NCBI GenBank assembly: GCA_964548955.1
Contig: CAZJTP010000023.1
Location: 1-30,706 of the forward strand
Length of the DNA stretch: 30,706 nucleotides
Source: GCA-020344555 sp964548955
GTDB taxonomy: Bacteria; Planctomycetota; Phycisphaerae; UBA1845
Direction of reading: 5' to 3'
The notes under the pieces were generated by a model that saw only the letters and a program-made list of their open reading frames with translations, was not told the DNA's origin and made no database searches. Positions within the stretch are counted from its first letter, which is position 1. Every line of letters begins with the position of its first letter. This document shows positions 8,386 to 15,294 of the stretch, piece after piece. The translations under genes were made by a program, and so were the position numbers.

Positions 8386-8799
8386 ATGCAGGAGAAGGCT
8401 TGTAATCTCTGGTTGGAGCCGGCGGACTACCGCTGTATCCCGACCACCGGAGCACTGACCGGGGACGGGATGGCTGTTATGGACTCTGGTCTGGCCTTGG
8501 AGGCGAAGATGCGTTTCGACGACCTCGACGTCGACCTCGGGCGTCTGGTGGCCTCTCGGGGTAACCACGTGCACCTGATCAGGCCCGGACTGGCGTCGTT
8601 TCCAATCAAGCAGTACCAGTGGTCCGGCGTGAGTCTGGATATCGTGCAGCGCAGCGCCCATCAATTGTGCGATCTCGTCGGCGACGCCAAGACGCTGCTG
8701 CCGAGGCCCGTTACGGCGGGGGATGATGTACCCTGGGAGGAGGTTGCCAAGGTGCTGTCGTTCCTGCCCGACAACATCCTGGTCATTCAGCACACGTAA
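8386..8799 (+). CDS. Macro-domain-like ADP-ribose-binding protein
   Basis: 137-aa protein. The arrangement DYRCIPTTGALTGDGMAVMDSGLALEAK (loop 1 region, residues 15-42), GRLVASRGNHVHLI, FPIKQYQWSG, SLDIVQRSAHQL, LLPRPVTAGD and WEEVAKVLSFLPDNILVIQH matches small stand-alone ADP-ribose-binding proteins of the macro-like type, which usually read IPTNG...GEAVMGRGLA, LPRPGCGNGGLDW and DDRFVVV. They bind or hydrolyse ADP-ribose derivatives in the cytosol. Two odd points: the second ligand loop is degenerate (VTAGDDVPW where GCGNGGLDW is expected), and Asn is replaced by Thr after IPT. It may bind without hydrolysing. GAGG at 8377-8380 favours ATG 8386 over ATG 8371. No toxin partner lies next to it. 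Confidence 0.6.
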   Translation: MQEKACNLWLEPADYRCIPTTGALTGDGMAVMDSGLALEAKMRFDDLDVDLGRLVASRGNHVHLIRPGLASFPIKQYQWSGVSLDIVQRSAHQLCDLVGDAKTLLPRPVTAGDDVPWEEVAKVLSFLPDNILVIQHT

Positions 8800-9082
8800 C
8801 GTAGATTACGAACCCGGCAATATGACGCTTGATAAAAAGCACACTGGGTGGAGTGCGACTGCGAAGATCGTGATGGTCACCCAACATCGCCGCCACGACG
8901 TTCACTCATCCGACCTGCAACTGTTGTCATCACGATATGGTTGTAACACACAAGTGATAGAACGTTTCCCGTTTTTGTGTAGCGAGCCGTGGAACCTGTC
9001 CTTGACGCGCGGTCCCATGGGGCGAAGCTCCCGTAGCGAAGCTGCACCGCGTGTCAAGGTTTCAGCCCGCGCGGATTCTCCT
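8800..9082. other. Non-coding or unresolved stretch
   Basis: One plus-strand frame stays open through here, but it overlaps the end of the macro-like gene, has no domain and lacks a start signal. I see no RNA gene or clear promoter. Confidence 0.3.
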
Positions 9083-9436
9083 TTGTCAAGGCGTGTTCGG
9101 TATACACAATTCCGCCGCACAATAGAGGGGAATGCTATAGTCCTGTTCGCCGTGCTGACCGCGCTTTCGATGGCAACCTGCCGAGCACCCAACCGACGTA
9201 CGACACAAGTGACCACCGACCAGGCGGTGCCAAGCGCCCGGCACACATCGCCGGCGGACGGGTTCATCGCCACCGGGCGCGACTCGATGGCTGTGGAAGA
9301 TCAGCAACGCGCGGATGCGGCGCTGCGTAACGAAAAGAAAACGACTGTTGATCGGCGTCAGAGTCCGCTGCGCCCACCGGTGCGCCGGCCTCCGCAGTTC
9401 CCGCGTACGCCACGGCAATCAGCGCCGGGCAATTGA
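9083..9436 (+). CDS. Possible small exported or lipoprotein-like ORF, unclear start
   Basis: An open frame contains AIVLFAVLTALSMATCRAP, which looks like a short signal peptide ending near a cysteine, although MATC is not a canonical lipobox. The rest is hydrophilic, Pro/Arg-rich (RPPVRRPPQFPRTPRQSAPG at the end) and without a known domain. TTG 9083 gives an Arg-rich N terminus (SRRVRYTQFRR) but lacks a ribosome binding site. A much better site, GAGGGG at 9125-9130, precedes ATG 9132, which in its own frame runs straight into ATG-CTA-TAG. A one-base indel near 9137 would place that ATG in frame with the signal peptide, so this may be a gene with a recent frameshift or a sequence error. Confidence 0.3.
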   Translation: MSRRVRYTQFRRTIEGNAIVLFAVLTALSMATCRAPNRRTTQVTTDQAVPSARHTSPADGFIATGRDSMAVEDQQRADAALRNEKKTTVDRRQSPLRPPVRRPPQFPRTPRQSAPGN

Positions 9437-9794
9437 ACCCCTAGCCAGTAGTTTCTAGGATTTTGAGAGACACTCTCTTCAAGGCATCATGTCGGAATTC
9501 TTGAACCGGACATAGATCGCCGATTTTCGCAGGCCCGGGACTTCTCTAAACGCCACCCATTTCTTCGAACCTGAAAATCTTTCCGAATTACTCTTGCCAT
9601 GATCTTGACTTGGTGATATAAGTATGATATAGAGTAGTCAGCTGGAAGGCGTGCACTATATGGCGCCCTGTGAGTTCCGCCGGTGCGGCGGCAGTTGAGC
9701 TGTTTTTCGCGGGCCGGACGCAGAAAGGGTCCAGGCCCCCATTGTGGCGATGCGTAAAGATAAGCCGTAGACTATTCTATATGTGACTTGTTTT
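9437..9794. other. Intergenic, AT-richer region
   Basis: No gene found. The stretch is AT-richer than the surroundings. TTGAGAGACACTCTCTTCAA (9463-9482) is an inverted repeat with one bulged base and a three-base centre. A possible promoter lies at 9605-9633. Confidence 0.4.
9605..9633 (+). promoter_or_regulatory. Possible sigma-70 promoter
   Basis: TTGACT (9605-9610), a 17-base spacer and TATAGA (9628-9633). The -35 matches five of six consensus bases and the -10 four of six. It faces the transposase/HTH fragment and hemW. Confidence 0.35.
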
Positions 9795-9977
9795 ATGGCA
9801 CGTTCCGACGAATTGGCTCTCATGTTCGCCAAGCCCACCGTGCCCATGCACCGGCGGTTTGAGGTGTGCCGCGCGTATTTCCTGGAACGTCTCACGGCTG
9901 GTGCCATCGCTGATCGGTTTGGACTTCATATCGGATCCGCACAAGTTATGTGGCACTGCAGGCCCCAATTGGTATGA
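9795..9977 (+). pseudogene. Truncated HTH N terminus, probably from a transposase
   Basis: The 60-residue reading frame contains VPMHRRFEVCRAYFLERLTA and GAIADRFGLHIGSAQVM. This resembles the N-terminal helix-turn-helix of large transposases in which a stretch like RYEALRAYFVE is followed by a VA.RFGY..GS segment. The reading frame ends at 9977, right before hemW, with no transposase body. The homology stops within about 20 bases of the hemW start, suggesting that an element end or deletion lies at the hemW 5' boundary. The family assignment is from memory. Confidence 0.4.
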
Positions 9978-9984
9978 TGGGCAT

Positions 9985-11262
9985 GTGTTGCCCGGCCTCG
10001 ACGATCCCGATCCCGCCGCATTCCAGCCCCACGGCCTTTACGTGCATGTCCCGTTCTGTGCGAGCAAGTGCGGCTACTGCGATTTTTACTCAGTCGCGGT
10101 GAAAGAGCACGATACGGCAGGATTGGTGATGCGGATTGGGCGTGAACTTGGGATACGCTTGCGTGATAGTCCAGGCAATCTGCGCACGGTGTTCATCGGT
10201 GGCGGCACACCCACGGTCCTGCGGCCGAACCAGCTCATAAGCCTCTTGGACGCCGTGTCGCGTACGGCACGGGTAGACCGGATAACGGAATTCACCGTCG
10301 AGGCGAATCCGGACACGATCGATGACGACAAAGTCAAGCTCCTGGTGCAAGGTGGCGTGACACGTGTGTCAATGGGTGTCCAGTCGTTCTTTGTGAGAGA
10401 GCTCGCCACGCTGGAGCGACTGCACGCTCCGGACGATATCGCGCCGTCGGTCGAGATGCTTCGGCGTTGCGACATCCGACAGATCAACCTCGATCTGATC
10501 TTCGGGATTCCCGGCCAGACGCTCGACACGTGGTTGCAGTCGCTAACCCGCGCCATCGAATTGGAACCCGATCACATGGCCTGCTACGGCCTCACCTACG
10601 AATCCGGCACGCGATTAACCGCGATGCGGCGGGCTGGCCGAATCACACCCTGCGATGAGCAGCTTGAAGCAGACATGTATCTATGCGCGATCGACACGCT
10701 TTCCGAGGTCGGCTTCGAGCAGTATGAAACCAGCAACTTCGCAAGGCCCGGCTGTATGTGCCGGCACAATCTGATCTACTGGCGGAACGAACCGTACATC
10801 GGTGTCGGTCCATCGGCGGCCGGGTATGTCGACGGTCGACGGTACAAAAACATCGTCGACATCGACGACTACATTCGCATGATGGATACGCAAGGTCATG
10901 CCGAAGCCGAGTCGGAAATTGTCGACACGCATATGCTCATGACCGAGATGATCATGATGCAGCTCCGGCTCGTCGAAGGGCTGTCGTTCGAGTCATTCCG
11001 CAAGCGAACGGGTGTCGACCCGTTAGCGCTTTTTGGCGACGTACTCGACCGGCTGGTTGACCTCGGCTTCGTGACCGTTTCAGACACCCACATCGCGCTG
11101 ACCCGCCCAGGCCGCCTGATCAGCGACGCGGTAATGGCGGAACTGGTATCTGCGTACGTAGGCCAGAAGCCACGATTGAGCACCACACCTACAACCCGCT
11201 GGCTGGGCCGTGCCTCTCCCGATATTTCAAAAAAAGTTGCGCAAAAATGCAGGATTCCTTGA
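9985..11262 (+). CDS. hemW: HemW-like radical SAM protein (haem chaperone family)
   Basis: About 425 aa. The radical SAM motif HVPFCASKCGYCDFYS gives cysteines 25, 29 and 32 with the CxxxCxxCxF form typical of HemW rather than coproporphyrinogen dehydrogenase HemN, which has CxxxCxxCxC. Further family marks are FIGGGTPTVLRPNQL, ITEFTVEANPDT, RVSMGVQSF, INLDLIFGIPGQT, YGLTYESGT, ETSNFARPG and NEPYIGVGPSAAGY. HemW binds haem and transfers it to respiratory enzymes. The start is uncertain: GTG 9985 and TTG 9988 are the first starts beyond the transposase-like remnant, and the ribosome binding site is weak. The stop TGA (11260-11262) overlaps a consensus -35 box. Confidence 0.88.
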   Translation: MLPGLDDPDPAAFQPHGLYVHVPFCASKCGYCDFYSVAVKEHDTAGLVMRIGRELGIRLRDSPGNLRTVFIGGGTPTVLRPNQLISLLDAVSRTARVDRITEFTVEANPDTIDDDKVKLLVQGGVTRVSMGVQSFFVRELATLERLHAPDDIAPSVEMLRRCDIRQINLDLIFGIPGQTLDTWLQSLTRAIELEPDHMACYGLTYESGTRLTAMRRAGRITPCDEQLEADMYLCAIDTLSEVGFEQYETSNFARPGCMCRHNLIYWRNEPYIGVGPSAAGYVDGRRYKNIVDIDDYIRMMDTQGHAEAESEIVDTHMLMTEMIMMQLRLVEGLSFESFRKRTGVDPLALFGDVLDRLVDLGFVTVSDTHIALTRPGRLISDAVMAELVSAYVGQKPRLSTTPTTRWLGRASPDISKKVAQKCRIP

Positions 11263-11286
11263 CAACTCAACATCTTGTGCTATATT
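11259..11286 (+). promoter_or_regulatory. Strong sigma-70-type promoter overlapping the hemW stop
   Basis: TTGACA (11259-11264) is a perfect -35, the spacer is 16 bases, and TATATT (11281-11286) matches the -10 at five of six bases. Transcription would start near 11293, about 265 bases before the next start codon. Confidence 0.6.
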
Positions 11287-11292
11287 GTCCCG

Positions 11293-11556
11293 TAGAATGC
11301 CTTATGTGGGGTGCTGTGAGTTGCGATGTACGTGAAAGCGACCGTGGCGGCCTGGCGGGACGTTCATTGGGCGTTCATTCCCGTTGACCGGCGCTCCCGC
11401 CGGGACGATATTTGGCTGTAGAAATGGGCGGTGCCCTCGGGACACGAGTTAGGAGTGGGGAAGTTGTCTCTTCTTTCTTTGCGGATCGTTTGGCAAAACT
11501 AGCCGTGGCGCGAGGTATATCATCGCTAACGAATACCGAAGGCAAGGGAGGTCTGT
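11293..11556 (+). other. Long untranslated leader or possible small RNA
   Basis: Between the promoter and the 63-aa gene lie about 265 bases without a credible ORF. They contain a direct repeat CGTTCATT (11361-11368 and 11372-11379) and a hairpin with CCGGCG (11388-11393), loop CTCC and CGCCGG (11398-11403); the outer bases CGT (11382-11384) and ACG (11405-11407) extend the stem. No T-tract terminator is seen, so it reads as a leader of the downstream operon; an independent RNA cannot be ruled out. Confidence 0.35.
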
Positions 11557-11748
11557 ATGGACACGCGCGACGAAAGATCCACTAAAGCAGACAAAGCCGT
11601 AAGCGCAATCCTCGACAAGTCCGACCAGATGTCAAAGCACGGCACGGCGGATGTGCCGGTAAGCGATACTGTCAAGGCCACGGTTAGAGCCCTCGACCGA
11701 GAGCGCGAGCTCTCTGAAGAGCAGCTGAACCGAAGAGCCACCGTTTAG
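11557..11748 (+). CDS. Small hydrophilic protein of unknown function
   Basis: 63 aa, highly charged, with no cysteine, no membrane segment and no recognised family. The second half (VSDTVKATVRALDRERELSE) could form a helix. It has one of the best ribosome binding sites in the window, AGGGAGGT at 11545-11552, five bases before ATG after the GGAGG core, and sits behind a consensus promoter and leader. The stop is 12 bases before the start of the 528-aa gene, so the two are very probably cotranscribed. It could be a partner, inhibitor or substrate of that protein; the sequence alone does not tell. Confidence 0.65.
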   Translation: MDTRDERSTKADKAVSAILDKSDQMSKHGTADVPVSDTVKATVRALDRERELSEEQLNRRATV

Positions 11749-11760
11749 GCTACACTACCG

Positions 11761-13347
11761 ATGCCCGTGTGTTCTGCTGGAGGCGACCAGCCTCTGACGG
11801 TCCGTCCTTATTCCATCGGAACCTTGTGCGAGTTCTTCGCATGTTGTGCAGGGGCCGCGCGGCGTACCGTGGATAGAAAGCTCCATCGACTCTATTTCGA
11901 GGAGTATTTCAAGCACCTCGGTGTAAAGACCATCGTCGTAGAACACTCGTATACGGATCGGCATTTCCTTGAAGACTACGCGGGATACTACGTTCGGTGT
12001 TTTGGCAAGGAGCACTCCAAGTACAAATCCAGGTGCTCTCGCCTGCATTTCTTTCAAATCGCCTTTGGGCAGAACGACTTCCGCGACGCGATTCTAGGAC
12101 ACTCCCATGAGCTAACAGTGCATGTTCTGAATGAGAACTATATTGGGTTCATTATCGTCAAGCCGCTTCCGAAAACCTTCGTTGGGCGGACGTGCCTCAG
12201 AGTATACGAGGGCGAGAACCGCCGGCATTATCCGGTCACCCGCTCGCACGAGGCCCATCTTGCCGGCCTGCGTTTGACAGTGGAGTCCTTGGCCTTCCAA
12301 GAGCAAGATAGAGTAGCCGCCGCGTGTGCCACCAGCGCGCTATGGTCTTTGTTTCAGAAAACCGGTCCTCTTTTTGAGCATCATGTGCCTTCGCCGTTAG
12401 AGATCACACACATGGCGACGCTGGTTCGCGCTGGCGGATTCGGACGGGATGTCCCGAGTTCGGGATTGACCACGGTCCAGATGGCGGGGGCGATAAAGAA
12501 GGTCAACCTGGAACCGGAACTGGTCAACATACAACCCGAGACGCCGGACGACCAACCGGACCTGGGGAGCGTCGCGGGTGAGGCCTCGCTTCAGGCAGTG
12601 TGCTACGCTTACCTCAAGGCGGCGATCCCCGTTATGTTGAACGCTGCACTATACGACATCTCGAACCCCGTGATTGAGACGCATGGTGAGCCCCGGTTCC
12701 TTGGTGGGCACGCCGTTACGGTCACCGGGTACAGCACTGGGCGTCCTTCATGTACGCCGTTTGGTGAGGTCGGCACGTTGTTCACGTCGTCAAGAGTCGA
12801 CAAGCTCTACGTTCACGACGACCAGGTTGGCCCCTTTGCTCGCCTTACTCTTGGTCAACCCGCGCTCCGGTTCCCTAAAACGAACAGAAGACCGAAGATC
12901 CCGGTACTCAAATCGTCGTGGCACGGGGAAGACAACGTGCCAGGGAGTGTGGTGTTCGCCGCCGAAACGCTGATACTCCCTTTGTACCACAAAATCCGAA
13001 TCCCGGCCATCGCCATCCGCCAGAGAGTTGTGCAGATCGACGACGACTTCGAAAAGGCGCGAGAGGCAACCCCTGACATCCTGACCGAGCGCTTGGAATG
13101 GGATGTATTCTTGACAACAGAGAACGCGTTCAAGGAGGACATCCGACGGAGTACATCGTTGGCCGCCGACGAGCAGTACACCATACTTGAGGACGCATTG
13201 CCTCGTTTCGTCTGGCGCGCGATCGCTTTGCATGCCGGACAACGAGTGCTGGAGATTCTCTACGATGCAACCGATATCGAACAGGGCAACTACACGCTCC
13301 GGCCCATCGTATACGACAGGGAGCGCGTTAATGCACTGTTCGCTTAG
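11761..13347 (+). CDS. Unknown 528-aa protein with possible papain-like Cys-His-Asp site
   Basis: I do not recognise this protein from a named family. Its middle resembles papain-like (C39-type) cysteine peptidases in motif order: RVAAACATSALWSLF with Cys189 at the start of a helix and Gln180/Gln182 before it; HVPSPLEITHMATL; FLGGHAVTVTGYS with His317; and KLYVHDDQVGPFARL with Asp353 or Asp354 as a third residue. A region before the cysteine, NYIGFIIVKPLPKTFVGRT (126-144), looks like a conserved beta-rich block. The C-terminal 150 residues are mixed alpha/beta without a known motif. No signal peptide or membrane helix is visible, so it is probably cytoplasmic. Start ATG 11761 has a weak ribosome binding site, consistent with coupling to the 63-aa gene 12 bases upstream. 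Confidence 0.75.
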   Translation: MPVCSAGGDQPLTVRPYSIGTLCEFFACCAGAARRTVDRKLHRLYFEEYFKHLGVKTIVVEHSYTDRHFLEDYAGYYVRCFGKEHSKYKSRCSRLHFFQIAFGQNDFRDAILGHSHELTVHVLNENYIGFIIVKPLPKTFVGRTCLRVYEGENRRHYPVTRSHEAHLAGLRLTVESLAFQEQDRVAAACATSALWSLFQKTGPLFEHHVPSPLEITHMATLVRAGGFGRDVPSSGLTTVQMAGAIKKVNLEPELVNIQPETPDDQPDLGSVAGEASLQAVCYAYLKAAIPVMLNAALYDISNPVIETHGEPRFLGGHAVTVTGYSTGRPSCTPFGEVGTLFTSSRVDKLYVHDDQVGPFARLTLGQPALRFPKTNRRPKIPVLKSSWHGEDNVPGSVVFAAETLILPLYHKIRIPAIAIRQRVVQIDDDFEKAREATPDILTERLEWDVFLTTENAFKEDIRRSTSLAADEQYTILEDALPRFVWRAIALHAGQRVLEILYDATDIEQGNYTLRPIVYDRERVNALFA

Positions 13348-13431
13348 TGCGCGTGTTCGTTTCGCTTGCACCTCCGTCCCTGATGTAACCGTTCCTCTTG
13401 CACCACCTCGCCGCACACAAGTTGTGCCACC

Positions 13432-14010
13432 ATGCCGGCTATTCTAATCATCGATAACTATGACTCGTTTACGTATAACCTCGTGCAGACCATTGGGGCG
13501 TTGCCGGGCAAGCATAATATGAGAGTGGTGCGCAATGACGCAGCCACCGTCGACGAGCTGATAGCGACGAACCCCGAGCACATCATCATCTCACCGGGGC
13601 CTTGTACGCCCGACGAAGCCGGCATCAGCGTGGAACTCATCAAGCACTTCGCCGGGAAAGTGCCGATCCTCGGCGTGTGTCTGGGGCATCAGTGCATCGG
13701 GCAGGCCTTCGGCGGTAAGATTGTGCGGGCTCCACGCCTGATGCACGGCAAAACAAGCCTGATCGCACATGACGGCAAGGGCGCATACAAAGACCTTCCC
13801 GTCCCATTCACCGCCACGCGCTATCACTCGCTCACGGTGGAGCGCGACTCGCTGCCCGACCTGTTCGAGATCAGCGCGGTGACGACCGATCGCGATGAGC
13901 TGATGGGCATCCGCCACAAGACGATGCCGATCGAGGGTGTGCAGTTTCACCCTGAGAGCTTTCTCACCGAAGAGGGCGCGCGCCTGATTGGCAACTTCCT
14001 GAATATGTAG
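13432..14010 (+). CDS. trpG: Glutamine amidotransferase subunit of anthranilate/aminodeoxychorismate synthase
   Basis: 192 aa, the normal length for TrpG/PabA. The class I glutaminase triad is complete: GVCLGHQCIGQAFGG with Cys83, and VQFHPESFLTEEG with His173 and Glu175. IIDNYDSFTYNLVQ opens the protein and ISPGPCTPDEAG and FTATRYHSLTVE are also family blocks. It supplies ammonia to TrpE (tryptophan) or PabB (folate). Neither large subunit is in the window, so TrpG, PabA or a dual-use amphibolic role remain possible. The gene starts 84 bases after the 528-aa gene; no strong ribosome binding site is seen. Confidence 0.93.
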   Translation: MPAILIIDNYDSFTYNLVQTIGALPGKHNMRVVRNDAATVDELIATNPEHIIISPGPCTPDEAGISVELIKHFAGKVPILGVCLGHQCIGQAFGGKIVRAPRLMHGKTSLIAHDGKGAYKDLPVPFTATRYHSLTVERDSLPDLFEISAVTTDRDELMGIRHKTMPIEGVQFHPESFLTEEGARLIGNFLNM

Positions 14011-14080
14011 TGCGAATCTCACCCCGAACGTGCCAACACCACGTCAACTGAGCCGCGGATTCAAAGCCCACGCGGACGTC

Positions 14081-14110
14081 CGAGTGTCGATGAAACGTCA
14101 TCGACACTCG
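14081..14110. terminator. Perfect 12-bp hairpin between convergent genes
   Basis: CGAGTGTCGATG (14081-14092), loop AAACGT, and CATCGACACTCG (14099-14110) form a perfect stem. It lies between trpG (+) and the minus-strand gene ending at 14199. No T-run follows on either strand, so termination is likely from position rather than from a canonical intrinsic signal. Confidence 0.45.
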
Positions 14111-14118
14111 AGCCATCG

Positions 14119-14137
14119 CGCAGACTTCAAGTCTGCG
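14119..14137. repeat. Palindromic element CGCAGACTT-C-AAGTCTGCG
   Basis: Nine-base arms around a single central base, directly after the hairpin at 14081-14110. The centre is too tight for a simple hairpin; it could be a protein-binding palindrome or part of a dispersed repeat. Confidence 0.35.
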
Positions 14138-14198
14138 GCTTGCTGAGGCTAAACCGGTCAGTTTGAGTGCCTGGCGAGTCGGACCGTACCGCCCAAAC

Positions 14199-14855
14199 TC
14201 ACGACGCCGCTTGAAATGTCAGTGCAGCCGGTGCGGCAACAGCCTGTTGCGGCGTTCGACGTTTCACAACGGCGCGTTCGAACGGACCGCTCGGCTCCTG
14301 CTTCAGCTTCGCATCAGGTGACACCAGAGGGGCATTGGACGCCGCCTTCTTCCACGCCACGCGCTCCGCGCGCGTGAGCAAGTCGCGAAGCTTGGGTCTT
14401 AGCCGAGCGGACTTGCTACGCTCCGGACAGGGTCCCGTCATGACCAAGCCGGAATCCAGCAGGCGTGTCAAAATACCAAACAGAACGTTTCCCATTTCCG
14501 GCGTGATGATCCCGAGTCGGACTTCCCGGTAGAGGCGGTCCATCGCCTGCCCGACCGCCGCGACGCTTGTCAGCTTCCGCAGGTATCCGTCGGGAAGACG
14601 GCTGAATCGGCGGCGGGTTTGTGCGGCCTTGGCGGCCATTCGCCGGCGGCGCTCCGCCGTCATTTCAGGATCGTGAAACAGGCAGAACTCACTTCCCGGT
14701 CGAATTCGTCCGCGACAGCGCGTTCCTGATTTCGTCAGCGCAGTGCACCGCTTGTCGTACGGGAGTCGACGGGTTCGTACCGTCGGCGTGTTTCCATTAG
14801 TTGAGTTGATGTTCGGGCGCTCGGTCGACGCGCTCAAGGCTTCCCAAAACAGCAT
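14199..14855 (-). CDS. Conserved-looking protein with a small C3H (C/H) zinc-type cluster
   Basis: 218 aa. Residues 37-61 (CTALTKSGTRC then CLFH) carry cysteines 37, 47 and 58 and His61 in a C-x9-C-x10-C-x2-H pattern, a motif seen in many small bacterial and phage proteins that begin with a CTA.T.sG..C block. A basic stretch (ERRRRMAAKAAQTRRRFSRL) follows, then a helical region (about 91-140) and a low-complexity Lys/Arg/Pro tail. The motif probably binds zinc and the basic part could bind nucleic acid, but the function is unknown. ATG 14855 is chosen because AAGGAGGAG precedes it at an ideal distance; the longer ORF has no such signal. Confidence 0.7.
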   Translation of the reverse strand: MLFWEALSASTERPNINSTNGNTPTVRTRRLPYDKRCTALTKSGTRCRGRIRPGSEFCLFHDPEMTAERRRRMAAKAAQTRRRFSRLPDGYLRKLTSVAAVGQAMDRLYREVRLGIITPEMGNVLFGILTRLLDSGLVMTGPCPERSKSARLRPKLRDLLTRAERVAWKKAASNAPLVSPDAKLKQEPSGPFERAVVKRRTPQQAVAAPAALTFQAAS

Positions 14856-15294
14856 GGTCTCTCCTCCTTCCAGCCGCAACACGGCTGTTGTCAAGGAGTC
14901 TGCAAGATCCCACGCCGACGGTCGTCCTTGCTGCGTCGGCACGATTGCGTTTATAAACCTCGAGGTACGTGATCCGTCGCGTCACCCTGTTGTTCAGTTG
15001 CCGGATCGAAATCCCGAGCCCGGATGCCACACCGTAGCAACACGAAAGAGGTATCGGCCCACCCGCTCACGGACACGGCACAATAACAGGAAGCTGGGAT
15101 TGTACGACTCTGCGGCACAAGAGCAAGGCACGTGTTGAGGAATCGGGTTGTGCACGCCAGCATCAAACCGTTGAAGGATTCGTAACCTCTTTTTTATCAG
15201 ATAGCTATAGCCGCGGCGAGAAATAAATCACAGGCAGGAAGGATTTCGCCGTCTGTGTTTATTGCTGGCATTTCACTTGTGAATTCCGAGGCGT
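14856..15294. other. Intergenic region with palindromes
   Basis: No gene accepted. GTTTATAAAC (14949-14958) is a perfect ten-base palindrome upstream of the minus-strand gene. ATAAATCACAG (15223-15233) pairs with CTGTGTTTAT (15253-15262) with one bulge, a hairpin just beyond the end of the radical SAM gene that may act as its transcript end. Confidence 0.35.

Noticed and set aside
8723..9436. Single 237-aa ORF across this range
   Set aside because: It overlaps the macro-like gene by 77 bases and only the last third has protein-like features; only that part is reported.
11293..11490. 6S RNA or SRP RNA between hemW and the 63-aa gene
   Set aside because: No GGAAGG-type SRP tetraloop region; a 6S-like closing stem can be drawn only with many mismatches. 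Left as an unassigned leader.
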